Of a stretch of 64,000 nt of DNA, positions 42,509 through 51,282 are shown one piece after another. The notes below the pieces were generated by a model. The model was not told where the DNA came from, ran no database searches, and worked only from the letters and a program-made list of their open reading frames with translations. The stretch is from Enterococcus sp. 5H (GTDB lineage: Bacteria; Bacillota; Bacilli; Lactobacillales; Enterococcaceae). A program made the translations under genes and the position numbers. Positions within the stretch are counted from its first letter, which is position 1. Each line of letters opens with the position of its first letter. Location: NCBI RefSeq assembly GCF_028128615.1, contig NZ_AMDP01000061.1, forward strand, positions 1 to 64,000, read 5' to 3'.

Positions 42509-44452
42509 CTAATCTTTCTTATAATAATCTGTCTCATAGCCTTCAGCGCCAAGAGGCAACCCTTCTGCCCATTCAGGCACAACAGACATAATTTCGTTCA
42601 TTTTTTCTATCGTAAGTTCATTTTTTGGCACTTCTGCGACTGCCTCATCATGCACATGGAAAACGATGTTATAGCCTGCTTGATCAAGTCGTTGCATTGC
42701 TTCTGCTAAAATGTCACGAGCTGTTGCTTGCACAATGTTCTCCACCAATTTTCCACCGTAGGTGTCTAATGTTGAGAAGCCTACTTTATCGCCTTGCCCT
42801 TCATAGACAATTTTAGGACCGTAATCCCCTTCTTCTAATCTTGCACGGGCATAAGATAAACGACGACCACTTGGCAATTGAATAAAAAGGAAGCCTTTTT
42901 TATGGAAAAAGCGAAGCCCTTTAGACATACGGATCACGCCCTTATTTTCAATCGCTGAGATTGCAGCACGTTGAACGTCATACCAAAAACTAACTATCTT
43001 CTTATTAGCTTTACGCCACCCATCAACCAAAGGCTTTAGCTCATCTTCTTGCAAGCCCATATCTATGGCACCCATTGCAATCAACGCACCGACAGAGCCT
43101 TGATATCCTAACGCAAGCGTTGATACCTTCCCTTTTTGTCTGAGTTCACCATCTACTTGATCCAGAGGAACATTAAACATCTGAGATGCTGTAGCCTCGT
43201 AAATTTTCCCATGATCGCGGAAAACGTCTAGTACCCATTTTTCACCAGCAAACCAAGCCAACACACGAGCTTCAATGGAATTGAAATCACTGACATGAAA
43301 AGTATGACCATCTTTAGCAACTAACCCTGTGCGGATCAACTGTTTTAAAACATCTGGCACATTTCCGAAAATAAGATCCAGACCTTCAATGTCTTGCTGT
43401 TTAACCATGTCTCGTGCAATATCTAGCTCATTCATTTTATTTCGTGGTAGGTTTTGAACTTGAAGCAAACGACCAGCCCAACGCCCTGTACGACTTGCTC
43501 CGTAAAACTGCACCAAGCCATGAAGACGACCATCTTTGCAACGAACATTTTCCATCATCAAGTATTTTTTCGTGGAAGAATTTGACAACTTCAAACGAAG
43601 TTTTAAAGCTTCAGCTACATCACCAATCACCACACCTTGTTGAATATAGGCTTTTACAATATCTTTTCCAAGTGTGGGGAAATCATGTCCTTTTGAAAGC
43701 AGCCACTCTTTCAGTTGCTTGGGGCTATTTGGATTGTCTAATCCTGTGATAGCTTTCAATTTCTCCATATTTTCGGCTGAGATAGTGTCCATGATAGAGA
43801 TGGCACCTTCAGCAAGTTCAGCGTCCACCATCACACCGTAGTCGTTTATTTTCTGATCCAAACAATAATGTTCCCATTCCGATTCTTTAACTGGAAAAAC
43901 ACTTAAACGGTTGGCAATCGCCTTTTCGACGACCACGTCTTGAATACAATAAGATTTGAATAGCTCCCATTTTTCTGGATCGTGTTCTGGAAGATTCCTT
44001 GTCCGCATACCGTTAGCCTTAGTGGGCTTGCATGGTTTAGAGAAATAATTGATCAGCTGAGTTCCAGCAGTGTCTTTTTGTTCTTCAATTCGTAAGAATA
44101 ACGCGCATTGTTTCAATGATCTTGGCAACCCCAACTCACTAGCGTGCACTGCGGTGCAGTGCCATTGTGCTGGATCTGATTCGCCAAAGAAGTGTTTATC
44201 TAAACAAACTCGTTCAAACTGAGCATTAAAAGCAATTTTTAAAACATTGGGATCATAGATTGCCTCATGAAGTTCATTCGGAATCTGTTCTTCACTTAGG
44301 TCGATAATTTGTTCTTCTTGACCGTCGATTGAGTAAGCCATCATAAGAATTTCAAAATTAGGCGAATCCACATATCTATAAACCCCAGTTTTCAACAGAT
44401 CAATATCACTATAGGTTTCAATGTCTATATTTAACGTTTTGATGTAAATCAC
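42509..44452 (-). CDS. PolA-type phage DNA polymerase
   Basis: 647 residues if started at the GTG 44452 (IYIKTLNIDIETYSD); longer or shorter starts (TTG 44455) are possible because no clear ribosome site decides. The 3'-5' exonuclease begins with DIETYSD. Polymerase motifs: A in DFNSIEARVLAWF, B in RQKGKVSTLALGYQG, C in VFHVHDEAVAEVP. Core enzyme of phage replication. Divergent from the plus-strand DUF4145-like gene. Confidence 0.93.
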   Translation of the reverse strand: MIYIKTLNIDIETYSDIDLLKTGVYRYVDSPNFEILMMAYSIDGQEEQIIDLSEEQIPNELHEAIYDPNVLKIAFNAQFERVCLDKHFFGESDPAQWHCTAVHASELGLPRSLKQCALFLRIEEQKDTAGTQLINYFSKPCKPTKANGMRTRNLPEHDPEKWELFKSYCIQDVVVEKAIANRLSVFPVKESEWEHYCLDQKINDYGVMVDAELAEGAISIMDTISAENMEKLKAITGLDNPNSPKQLKEWLLSKGHDFPTLGKDIVKAYIQQGVVIGDVAEALKLRLKLSNSSTKKYLMMENVRCKDGRLHGLVQFYGASRTGRWAGRLLQVQNLPRNKMNELDIARDMVKQQDIEGLDLIFGNVPDVLKQLIRTGLVAKDGHTFHVSDFNSIEARVLAWFAGEKWVLDVFRDHGKIYEATASQMFNVPLDQVDGELRQKGKVSTLALGYQGSVGALIAMGAIDMGLQEDELKPLVDGWRKANKKIVSFWYDVQRAAISAIENKGVIRMSKGLRFFHKKGFLFIQLPSGRRLSYARARLEEGDYGPKIVYEGQGDKVGFSTLDTYGGKLVENIVQATARDILAEAMQRLDQAGYNIVFHVHDEAVAEVPKNELTIEKMNEIMSVVPEWAEGLPLGAEGYETDYYKKD

Positions 44453-44464
44453 CAACTTTCTTGA

Positions 44465-44470
44465 TATAAT
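44465..44470 (+). promoter_or_regulatory. Extended -10 promoter of the DUF4145-like gene
   Basis: TGA-TATAAT (TATAAT at 44465-44470) with no good -35. It lies 30 bases before the TTG start, in the narrow gap to the polymerase gene. Confidence 0.55.
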
Positions 44471-44501
44471 ACAATTAATTAAAAATTGGAGGTAACATAT
44501 T

Positions 44502-45212
44502 TTGAGCAACGATTTTACAACACACTATTACGACGTCGATGATAACGCTGTCGTCAATGAAGATAATTACATTGATACTCCTAGAATCTGCATGCACTGT
44601 AGAAATACAGGTGAGCAGATAGCAATCAGCGCTGTAACATTCGTGAGCGATGATGACTTTGCAGACGGGGTCGCTTTTACAACATGTCAATTATGCAATG
44701 CAACAAGTATGCACTATTTAGATATACCAGACGGTCCTGTAGGTTTCTACAAAGTAGTAAAATCATTTCCCGCTAATGCAGATCCGAGCTTAGAGTTTTC
44801 AAAAGTCGTTTCTGATAAGTTTCCGAAATTTGTCAAAATCTACAATCAGTCCAAAACCGCAGAAGATACTGAGCTTGATCACTTAGCAGGGATGGGCTAT
44901 AGAAAATCTTTGGAATTCCTAGTTACAGACTATTTAATTCAATACCCAGTAGAAGGCGTTAAGAAAGATTGGATCACTAATCCTAAAACATCTCTATCAC
45001 AAAAAATAGACAAGCTAAAAAATCCTAGAATTAGAGACTTGGCAAAAGCTATTTCATATCTAGGTAATGATGAAACACACTATTCTAGACAGCATCCTGA
45101 GTATGATATAGAAGCTATTAAAATGTTCATTAGAGCCCTTGTTAGCGACGTTGAAAATGACTTAATTTATCAAGAAGCAACTAAATTTTTAAACAAACCT
45201 AAAACAAACTAA
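44502..45212 (+). CDS. DUF4145-like protein, opposite-strand cargo
   Basis: 236 residues, TTG start preceded by TTGGAGGTAA. The N-terminus has a zinc ribbon (CMHCRN and CQLCNA). The middle (about 125-150, LDHLAGMGYRKSLEFLVTDYL) resembles the helical DUF4145 domain, which is often attached to restriction or other defence enzymes. It is a singleton running against the early operon with its own promoter, the usual sign of a gene expressed by the lysogen. No catalytic site is seen. Confidence 0.75.
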   Translation: MSNDFTTHYYDVDDNAVVNEDNYIDTPRICMHCRNTGEQIAISAVTFVSDDDFADGVAFTTCQLCNATSMHYLDIPDGPVGFYKVVKSFPANADPSLEFSKVVSDKFPKFVKIYNQSKTAEDTELDHLAGMGYRKSLEFLVTDYLIQYPVEGVKKDWITNPKTSLSQKIDKLKNPRIRDLAKAISYLGNDETHYSRQHPEYDIEAIKMFIRALVSDVENDLIYQEATKFLNKPKTN

Positions 45213-45343
45213 TCAGTTCTTTTTTTTAACGCATGCAGGAGAAGTCTATTTGTTTCAAGTGCTTTTTCTATTGTTTCAAAATTCAAATCTAGCAAAGCTT
45301 CTAAAAAAGCTATTCTCTCTTTTAATTTTTTTTCTTCGGTCAT
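45209..45343 (-). CDS. 44-aa coiled-coil peptide
   Basis: MTEEKKLKERIAFLEALLDL then a Leu-rich helix and basic end. It begins 51 bases behind the ssDNA-binding gene and its stop overlaps the convergent DUF4145-like gene. A weak GGTGA site precedes the ATG. Probable small early gene, no function known. Confidence 0.5.
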   Translation of the reverse strand: MTEEKKLKERIAFLEALLDLNFETIEKALETNRLLLHALKKRTD

Positions 45344-45394
45344 AAATATTCACCACTTTCCATGAAAATTAAGGGGCTATAAAGCCCCTATTTT

Positions 45395-45961
45395 TTATAG
45401 TAAATCGTCGTCCTCTTCATCATCTTCCCATTCATCGAAGTCTGCATCAGCAGAAGCGCGACCACCAAGATAGTCCCCTTTAGCAACAATCTGAACATTA
45501 TTTAATCCAGCTGATACACCTTTGTTTCCTGCTGTTTTATAGGCGAAACAGTTTAATGAAACACGGGCATAAACGCCGCTGTATACTTCATCAGTGCTAT
45601 CAACTTCGTTTTTGTATTTATCGACGATACCGGGTTTCGTTTTGCAAGAAACACTCATAAACATATGGCCTGCATACTCTGGATGTTCTTCTGTGTCCAT
45701 TTCCTCGTCACCATCACGAAGCGTATGTTTTACGTTTTCAAATTTAACACCTTTGAGCTTGTCATTTTTTGCCATTTCCCATGCTGCCTTTTGAGCTTTA
45801 CGGATTTTATTGATTGTCACCTTATCTTCTTTAGGGATCAAAATTACTGTTGAATATTTAGCTTCTTGTCCTTCAAACGCTTTTGGTTCTAAAAGTGATA
45901 CATAAGATAAACGTACCTTTCCTGTAATTACCTTAGTTGTATTATTGTCTGTTGTTGTCAT
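45395..45961 (-). CDS. ssDNA-binding protein (DUF2815)
   Basis: 188 residues from ATG 45961 ([20 protein letters not shown]), with AGAGGA upstream; the longer frame has no better site. DUF2815 proteins have the gp2.5-like OB fold. The pattern [20 protein letters not shown] is typical. The C-terminus is very acidic ([15 protein letters not shown]), as in SSBs that recruit partners by their tail. It belongs to the DUF2800-DUF2815-PolA replication set. Confidence 0.87.
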   Translation of the reverse strand: MTTTDNNTTKVITGKVRLSYVSLLEPKAFEGQEAKYSTVILIPKEDKVTINKIRKAQKAAWEMAKNDKLKGVKFENVKHTLRDGDEEMDTEEHPEYAGHMFMSVSCKTKPGIVDKYKNEVDSTDEVYSGVYARVSLNCFAYKTAGNKGVSAGLNNVQIVAKGDYLGGRASADADFDEWEDDEEDDDLL

Positions 45962-46050
45962 ATTATTTTCCTCTTTTCTGATATTTGTTTTTTCAATAAA
46001 TTCTGGCTCATAGAACCCTTGATCATCCGCCCATGTCATATATTCAACTC

Positions 46051-46380
46051 CTAACCTAACAGGTCATATTCATCTAAATCTTCTTCGCCTACCTCTTCAG
46101 GATCACCAGTTTCAAGAAGATTTTTGATATCGCTAATAATGGTCATTTTCATTTGATCAACCGAGCTTAGAAAGTTACTAATTTCAAATGTTTCAGTTTC
46201 ATCCAAAAGATAATTGTTACGGACTAAGCTCACTAAAGCCTGATCAATTGTGCCGTAGAATCCTTTGAAACTGTAGTCATTTTTCCTATCAGCTACTTCT
46301 AGTGAAACATTAAGTTGGTTATAACGAAGCACCCGATAGCCAGTACCTTGAAATATGACAGGTTTTTCTTCTTTAACCAT
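46051..46380 (-). CDS. Hypothetical early protein with acidic tail, 109 aa
   Basis: N-terminal beta-rich part ([19 protein letters not shown]), helical C-terminal part and an acidic end [12 protein letters not shown] that resembles the ends of both neighbouring proteins. Located between the DUF2800 nuclease and the ssDNA-binding gene; likely a replication accessory. Not recognised as a family. Confidence 0.72.
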   Translation of the reverse strand: MVKEEKPVIFQGTGYRVLRYNQLNVSLEVADRKNDYSFKGFYGTIDQALVSLVRNNYLLDETETFEISNFLSSVDQMKMTIISDIKNLLETGDPEEVGEEDLDEYDLLG

Positions 46381-46389
46381 TTACATCAC

Positions 46390-47577
46390 CTACCCTAATA
46401 AATCTATTTCTTCTTCATATTCATCGAAGTCAGCCGCTGCGCTCGCAGCACTTCCTATTTCTTCACGTTTATCAGATTCAACAACTAGAACTGGTTTTCC
46501 AGTCGGTTTCGTGATGTACTCTTTTACAAGTTCACTGAAATTTTTCTTTCCGACTTTCTTTTCTAATTCTCCCATCGCTAGAAGTTCCTCTGGTTTATAG
46601 AGGTCATCATATCCAGCAGATCTAAGAATCTCAGCTACTTTTTCAGGATCAGTGATTTTTCGATTGCTTCGACCTTCAACTAGTTTGAAACCGGGAATTT
46701 TAGCCCCATGATCTCGAACTTGTTCCAGTGCATAATACTCAACTTGTTCAATCCACTTTTTGATCTCATTCGCTCGATCAAGAATTTCAGCTATTTCCTC
46801 TGGCTCCAATAACGGGGCTTCTTTATAGTCGTAGCGATCGATTAACTCAAGATTTTTTTCAGCACGAGGGCGAAGCTGACCAGCAACTTTGGACCACTTA
46901 ACAACATCATCCGTGATTGTCCATTCGCCTATCCCTTCCCACGCTTGAGCGGCACGAGGTGCTACATAATTGTCAGCCCAATAGAGCAGCTCTTCTACTG
47001 GAATCTCAAACGATGAAATACTATCCAATCTCGGCTGAATGATTGTCATTTTTATGGTGTCAAAATCATAAAGCATGTCATAGGCCACGTAAGAGCCTAA
47101 AGCGTATAGCATGATCTGTGGGTTCTGGTAAGCATCTACTGGGACACCTTTGCCATATTTGAGATCAATAATTTCGATGATTCCATCTGACAGAATCACC
47201 ACATCGGACGTACCAAACCCTTCTGGCACCCAACGACTAAAATCGACTTTCTTTTCTAGATCAATATCAGCAGAAGGATAACTGTTGTATGCTTCAAGCA
47301 CTCTGTCAACATATTCGTCTGTGTATTCGTCCATTTCTTTACTGTAAAATTCATTCTCTTTTTTGAATTTATTGAATCTTGTATTAAATGTTCGCTTGTT
47401 GATTTTTTCAGTTTGGTACATCAACTTTAATTCGGATAGATCATGCGCAGCCGTTCCTTCTTCAGCGAAGACTGATCCACGATCTTCTATTTCTGATTCG
47501 AGGCGCGCAATTGGCGGACAAACGAGCCACCGATGACTACCCGAAGCCCCTAAGAGGGCATGAGCTCCTACTGGCAT
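46390..47577 (-). CDS. DUF2800 protein, Cas4/RecB-like nuclease
   Basis: 395 residues. A PD-(D/E)XK core of RecB/Cas4 type: His in EEGTAAHDLSELK, Asp in GFGTSDVVILSDG and the D-x-K in IEIIDLKYGKG, then QIMLYALGS. It starts MPVGAHALLGASGSHRWLVC with a conserved Cys. It probably processes DNA ends in phage recombination. The acidic C-terminus ADFDEYEEEIDLLG is shared with its neighbours. Confidence 0.88.
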   Translation of the reverse strand: MPVGAHALLGASGSHRWLVCPPIARLESEIEDRGSVFAEEGTAAHDLSELKLMYQTEKINKRTFNTRFNKFKKENEFYSKEMDEYTDEYVDRVLEAYNSYPSADIDLEKKVDFSRWVPEGFGTSDVVILSDGIIEIIDLKYGKGVPVDAYQNPQIMLYALGSYVAYDMLYDFDTIKMTIIQPRLDSISSFEIPVEELLYWADNYVAPRAAQAWEGIGEWTITDDVVKWSKVAGQLRPRAEKNLELIDRYDYKEAPLLEPEEIAEILDRANEIKKWIEQVEYYALEQVRDHGAKIPGFKLVEGRSNRKITDPEKVAEILRSAGYDDLYKPEELLAMGELEKKVGKKNFSELVKEYITKPTGKPVLVVESDKREEIGSAASAAADFDEYEEEIDLLG

Positions 47578-47781
47578 CTAGTTCACCTCATCATTTAAAT
47601 CTTTAATTTCAACCCTTGCCGATGCAAAGTTAATGCACATAGTTGTTAATTTACAAATCGAAATTCCTGTTTCTTCCGAAAGCTTTTCAAGCTTAGAATA
47701 AGGCTCCGCTTCAATACGAGCAGAAACGATGCTTTGTTTTGTTGTGTCTTGAACTCTAAATAACGTTAATTTTTCAGCCAT
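47578..47781 (-). CDS. Small ribbon-helix-helix-like protein
   Basis: 67 residues. A beta strand (TKQSIVSARIEAEPYSKLE) followed by two helices (about 30-58) gives a ribbon-helix-helix-like outline; Cys43 and Cys48 add no clear motif. It directly abuts the DUF2800 gene. Could be a regulator of the replication genes. Confidence 0.6.
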   Translation of the reverse strand: MAEKLTLFRVQDTTKQSIVSARIEAEPYSKLEKLSEETGISICKLTTMCINFASARVEIKDLNDEVN

Positions 47782-47782
47782 G

Positions 47783-48412
47783 CTAGTTCACCAACTCTTC
47801 TAGTTCAAGTTTTAGCGCTGGATAATCAGCTTCGGCTACTGCTGGGAATTTTTCAGCATTATAGTTCCCGAATAACTCTTTAATTTCTTTAGAAAGTTTC
47901 TTGTCCATTCCTTTTCGGATCAAAACGATCATTTCATCTTTTGTAGGGATTTCTGCTGTTTCATCTGAAGTATCAATTTTGCTTTCAGCTTCTGGCACTT
48001 CTTTGGCTTCCGCTTTCTTCCCTTTGATCTCGTCATATTCAGCTTTTGTCAGCTCGACTGCATCACCGTAATGAATTGCTTCAACTGGTAGACCTTCACC
48101 TTTTTTAATCACAAAAGTCTTGTTATTTGGCTTATTCATGAAATAACGAGTTTTAGTTGCTTTCTCTTGCTTAATTTCAGGCTCTTGTTTATCTAGACTA
48201 GATTGCTCTGCTTGATCCCCAGTTTTCGATAGTTCGGTGTCTGAGGTCGAGTCCGTATAAGTCTTTTCTTTCCGGGACTTTTTTTCATACGGTTGACGAC
48301 CATCAACCTTCAGAGAGTTTTCGATAATTCCTGTCGACCCTTTTGCCAAAATAGATAATGCCTCCTGATACTCTGATTCTGTTGTTGCTTCGATTGAAAT
48401 ATTGATTCTCAT
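47783..48412 (-). CDS. Hypothetical early phage protein, 209 aa
   Basis: N-terminal beta part (MRINISIEATTESEYQEAL), a long charged, probably disordered linker (about 45-100), and a helical C-terminus (MDKKLSKEIKELFGNYNAEK). Phage proteins with this MRINI...ATTxSEYQEAL start are found upstream of DUF2800 genes, from memory. Function unknown. Confidence 0.68.
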   Translation of the reverse strand: MRINISIEATTESEYQEALSILAKGSTGIIENSLKVDGRQPYEKKSRKEKTYTDSTSDTELSKTGDQAEQSSLDKQEPEIKQEKATKTRYFMNKPNNKTFVIKKGEGLPVEAIHYGDAVELTKAEYDEIKGKKAEAKEVPEAESKIDTSDETAEIPTKDEMIVLIRKGMDKKLSKEIKELFGNYNAEKFPAVAEADYPALKLELEELVN

Positions 48413-48433
48413 ACGATTATTTCCTCCAATTTT

Positions 48434-48631
48434 CTAATTTGTTTTAGTGGCTCTTTTGATATCGTCTTCTGTTACATTAAAAATCGCTTTAAAATTCGCG
48501 TGATAGTGTAAAGTCGGGGTGATATTTTCTCTTTCAAATAGTTCGACTTTTTCAAGAGGCAACTGCATGCACAATGCTAACTCTTCTCTAGTCATACCAT
48601 TTTCTCTCCTAATTTTTCGATACGGTGACAT
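48434..48631 (-). CDS. Small XRE-type HTH protein
   Basis: 65 residues, almost only a helix-turn-helix (MTREELALCMQLPLEKVELFE, about 13-33). GGAGG before the ATG. Possibly tunes early transcription. Confidence 0.75.
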   Translation of the reverse strand: MSPYRKIRRENGMTREELALCMQLPLEKVELFERENITPTLHYHANFKAIFNVTEDDIKRATKTN

Positions 48632-48646
48632 AGCTTTACCTCCATA

Positions 48647-48778
48647 TTAAAATTCATCCCAAGAATCATCGTGATGATCTTTTTCCTCAGGCTCATCTTT
48701 TTTTAGTAAGTTTCGTATTCCTGATAGCAGAACCAGAATTCCTATGACAATAATTATCTTTTGAATAAAAAATCCCAT
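48647..48778 (-). CDS. 43-aa membrane peptide
   Basis: MGFFIQKIIIVIGILVLL is one membrane helix, followed by a charged tail with DHHDDSWDEF. AGGTGAG precedes the ATG, and the gene sits between the SPFH gene and an HTH gene. Its place directly after the SPFH membrane protein hints at a partner. Confidence 0.6.
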   Translation of the reverse strand: MGFFIQKIIIVIGILVLLSGIRNLLKKDEPEEKDHHDDSWDEF

Positions 48779-48786
48779 TTACTCAC

Positions 48787-49596
48787 CTACTTCTTGGCAT
48801 CCACGATTGCCTCTCCCGTTTGGACTTCAACCCAGCCATGTTTCATACGAGCTTGAGCCTCTGTGTAGCGAACTAATTCATCGGTTACTGAGCTTGCTAC
48901 TTTGTTGTTAGCATCCGCTTCGGCTTCGGCTGCTTTTACTTTTTGATAAGCGTCACTATCCGCTTTTGTTTTAGCTGTTTCAGCATCTAATTTCGCTTTT
49001 TCATTATCTTGGCCAGCACGAATAATTCCATCGATTGATTTTTGAGTTTCACCATCTACTTCCGGAACACCTACGGTCACATCTTCAACAACAAACCCTT
49101 TACTTTCTACCGCTTTAGAGAAATTATCTAAAAGAGAGGCTTCCACCTTGGAAGAATCACCAGAAAGCACATTTAGTAAACTGTACTGTGAATAAACTTC
49201 ACGCACTTCTTTTTGGAGTTTAGATTTTAACCATCCGTTTTCAATATCTTCTGGTGTAATATTCCCGAATTCTTTATACATTTTCGACGCGTTTGTCGGG
49301 TCTACCTTGTAGTTGTATTTAATATTTACTGTTGTTTTCTTACCGTCTGACGTTGAAACAGAAACATCTTTTGCTTGGATAGTTTGTAAACGAATTGGGT
49401 ATTGAATAACTTTATCTAGTCCAACAAACTTCACACCCTGAGATAATGTGTCGTCTTTGATTCCCCCACTCATAGAGTAGCGAACACCTACATAACCATT
49501 ATCAATTTTTTCAAAGAAAACGAATCCTCCTAAAATACCTAATCCTAAAGCTATTGCACCTGTTACCATGATCTTTGTTCCTGTGTTTTCTGACAT
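48787..49596 (-). CDS. SPFH/prohibitin-like membrane protein
   Basis: 269 residues. One N-terminal membrane helix (about 9-28), an SPFH/Band-7 domain (about 30-195, with GYVGVRYSMSGGIKDDTLSQG and VEDVTVGVPEVDGE) and an Ala/Glu/Lys-rich coiled coil (about 195-240). Host SPFH proteins form large membrane rings. A phage copy in the early region is unusual; possible roles are membrane protection, inhibition of FtsH-type proteases, or superinfection exclusion. None can be decided from sequence. Confidence 0.85.
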   Translation of the reverse strand: MSENTGTKIMVTGAIALGLGILGGFVFFEKIDNGYVGVRYSMSGGIKDDTLSQGVKFVGLDKVIQYPIRLQTIQAKDVSVSTSDGKKTTVNIKYNYKVDPTNASKMYKEFGNITPEDIENGWLKSKLQKEVREVYSQYSLLNVLSGDSSKVEASLLDNFSKAVESKGFVVEDVTVGVPEVDGETQKSIDGIIRAGQDNEKAKLDAETAKTKADSDAYQKVKAAEAEADANNKVASSVTDELVRYTEAQARMKHGWVEVQTGEAIVDAKK

Positions 49597-49643
49597 TTAA
49601 ATATTCCCTCTTTCGTGTTATAATTTTTATAAGAATAATTTAT

Positions 49644-49862
49644 TTAATGGCTTGTATCGTTGTCGGACGATGCAGGCTCTTGTTTTATTTGCTTGTACAT
49701 TTCTAGTACTTTTTCGTAAGAGTTCTTCACAAAAATAGTTTCCCCATTTGTTAATTTGATTACTGTTGATGATCGTTTTTCTGCCGGAAGTTCAGCTATT
49801 TCAATTACCCGATCTGCTAAAATAGATCGTTTATAGCCTCCGACTGTCGTCAATTCAATCAT
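49644..49862 (-). CDS. FlbD-like small protein
   Basis: 72 residues, beginning MIELTTVGGYKRSILADRVI with VIKLTNGETIFVKNSYEKVL, the pattern of the FlbD family (named from flagellar operons but common in phages). No flagellar genes are near. Function in phages unknown. It abuts the Myb-like gene. Confidence 0.75.
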   Translation of the reverse strand: MIELTTVGGYKRSILADRVIEIAELPAEKRSSTVIKLTNGETIFVKNSYEKVLEMYKQIKQEPASSDNDTSH

Positions 49863-50648
49863 TTAAATTGCCTCCTTCTTAACCGTTAATAGTTCCCCTT
49901 CTGAAGTAAAGAAACTGGTTATTCTCTCTTTTCCTGCAATAGTAGTGGTCATAATGACTTGAACCATTTTTGACTGTGTTTCTATTTTTACATCCGTTTG
50001 AGCTGCTTTTTCTTCAAGCACTGGCTTCTCCTCCTTCTGATATTGAGCAAACCTGGCATCATTGAAATTATTCATGGCTATTTTAGACTTAACACTTGTT
50101 TTAGTCCGATCAGCTTGTACAGCGATTACACCCTCTTTTCTGAGACGAGAAACTTTTTGTTGGATTTGGCTGAATTGTTTATTAACTAGCTGTGCCAGCT
50201 CCGCATAATTTGAGACAAATCCATTTTCATCAAACTTTACATTTTCAATGATTAGCTGAGTTTGTTTTTCTGACCAATGACTTTTAGAGTAATACTTTAG
50301 CTTTCCCTTTTTCCTAAGTCGCGATAATCTTCCCGAGATAGATCGCTCATTTCGTCCTAATACTTCACCTATTTCTACGTAGCTAGAACCTTGTTTGACC
50401 ATTGCGATTAAACGCTTGTCTTCTTTTGGAGTAAATGGTCTGTTAGTTGAATCAAATGCTTTTGTTCGATCTATTTCTGGTAGCAATCCATCTTTTCGCA
50501 TGTTGTACGTTTTTGTTTCGACAGATTTTGACGACCTTGAAAGTTTTTTTGCTAACTCTGCCATATTCAAAATTTCGTTCGTTTCTGCAAATAAAGCATT
50601 TTTCTGAATGTATGAAATCTCTTTAGTTGTCCAATTCTTGTGTGCCAA
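49863..50648 (-). CDS. Myb/SANT-like DNA-binding protein with repeated HTH units
   Basis: 261 residues. Three related helical units start NWTTKEISYIQ, PFTPKEDKRLIAM and HWSEKQTQLIIE, each followed by a recognition-helix-like stretch (for example VEIGEVLGRNERSISGRLSRL). The C-terminal part is charged then beta-rich. A sequence-specific DNA binder, perhaps of the operator or origin; no further assignment possible. Confidence 0.75.
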   Translation of the reverse strand: MAHKNWTTKEISYIQKNALFAETNEILNMAELAKKLSRSSKSVETKTYNMRKDGLLPEIDRTKAFDSTNRPFTPKEDKRLIAMVKQGSSYVEIGEVLGRNERSISGRLSRLRKKGKLKYYSKSHWSEKQTQLIIENVKFDENGFVSNYAELAQLVNKQFSQIQQKVSRLRKEGVIAVQADRTKTSVKSKIAMNNFNDARFAQYQKEEKPVLEEKAAQTDVKIETQSKMVQVIMTTTIAGKERITSFFTSEGELLTVKKEAI

Positions 50649-50655
50649 TGACTAT

Positions 50656-50793
50656 TCACCTGCCTACAGATTGATTTATTTTGAACTTCTTCCGGTTAGA
50701 CTTTATTTGTTTTTGGTTCTCTTGCTGCTTAACACTCCAAGAAGATTGATCTCTTTTCTTCTTCATATAGTTCCAACGTTTTTTCTTGGCCAC
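50656..50793 (-). CDS. 45-aa basic peptide
   Basis: GTG start two bases after the stop of the upstream gene (TAATTGTGG). The product (MAKKKRWNYMKKKRDQSSW at the start) is about one third Lys/Arg. No independent ribosome site, so translation would rely on coupling. Small basic early phage protein. Confidence 0.45.
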   Translation of the reverse strand: MAKKKRWNYMKKKRDQSSWSVKQQENQKQIKSNRKKFKINQSVGR

Positions 50794-50795
50794 AA

Positions 50796-50987
50796 TTACA
50801 TTCCCACTCTCTGGATTTCATCAGCAATCAAGTTGTATTGATGGTACATTTCGGTTAGTTGATCCGTTTTCTTGATATCTTGTTCTTTTAAAGGCTTGGC
50901 ATTTTCTTTATGAATGAGTTGTTCCAAGTTGTGCGTTTCTTTTCTTACTAGTCCATGAATTAATTTAGTTTGTTCTGGATTTAACAT
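50796..50987 (-). CDS. Small helical phage protein, 63 aa
   Basis: Begins MLNPEQTKLIHGLVRKETHN, amphipathic helices throughout. It overlaps the upstream membrane gene by 7 bases and has GGAGAC as a likely ribosome site. Function unknown. Confidence 0.65.
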   Translation of the reverse strand: MLNPEQTKLIHGLVRKETHNLEQLIHKENAKPLKEQDIKKTDQLTEMYHQYNLIADEIQRVGM

Positions 50988-51202
50988 TTTTTAGTCTCCT
51001 CTTTATCCAAATACTTGGTGCCTGCGTTGTCAGCAATCCATACATTGAATGAAAAATACTCTGCTACTAAGCTATAAGTCATTAATAGCAATGAATAAGC
51101 TAGACAAATCTTGCTGTTGGCTTCCAGCGCTACAAGTAAAATCATGCCGATTGCATAAATAATGTAAGTGACTTTGTTTAGATTTTTTGATACTTTTTCC
51201 AC
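50981..51202 (-). CDS. Small membrane protein, 73 aa
   Basis: Two membrane helices (about 9-27 and 31-48), then a polar C-terminus. First gene leftward of the opposite-strand DUF2441-like gene. AGAAAGGAAG before the ATG. Function unknown. Confidence 0.68.
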   Translation of the reverse strand: MEKVSKNLNKVTYIIYAIGMILLVALEANSKICLAYSLLLMTYSLVAEYFSFNVWIADNAGTKYLDKEETKKC

Positions 51203-51229
51203 GTCCTTCTTCCTTTCTCCTTGTTGATA

Positions 51230-51258
51230 TTGTTAGAAATTGCTCACCTTGCTATAAT
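51230..51258 (+). promoter_or_regulatory. Promoter of the DUF2441-like cargo gene
   Basis: TTGTTA (51230-51235), 17 bases, TATAAT (51253-51258). The TTG start follows 25 bases later, so the gene is transcribed on its own. Confidence 0.75.
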
Positions 51259-51282
51259 TAGAACGAAGGTGAGGTGAAAAAT

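Noticed and set aside
49644-49862. Flagellar gene remnant because of the FlbD-like protein
   Set aside because: No other flagellar gene is present and FlbD-like proteins occur in phages.
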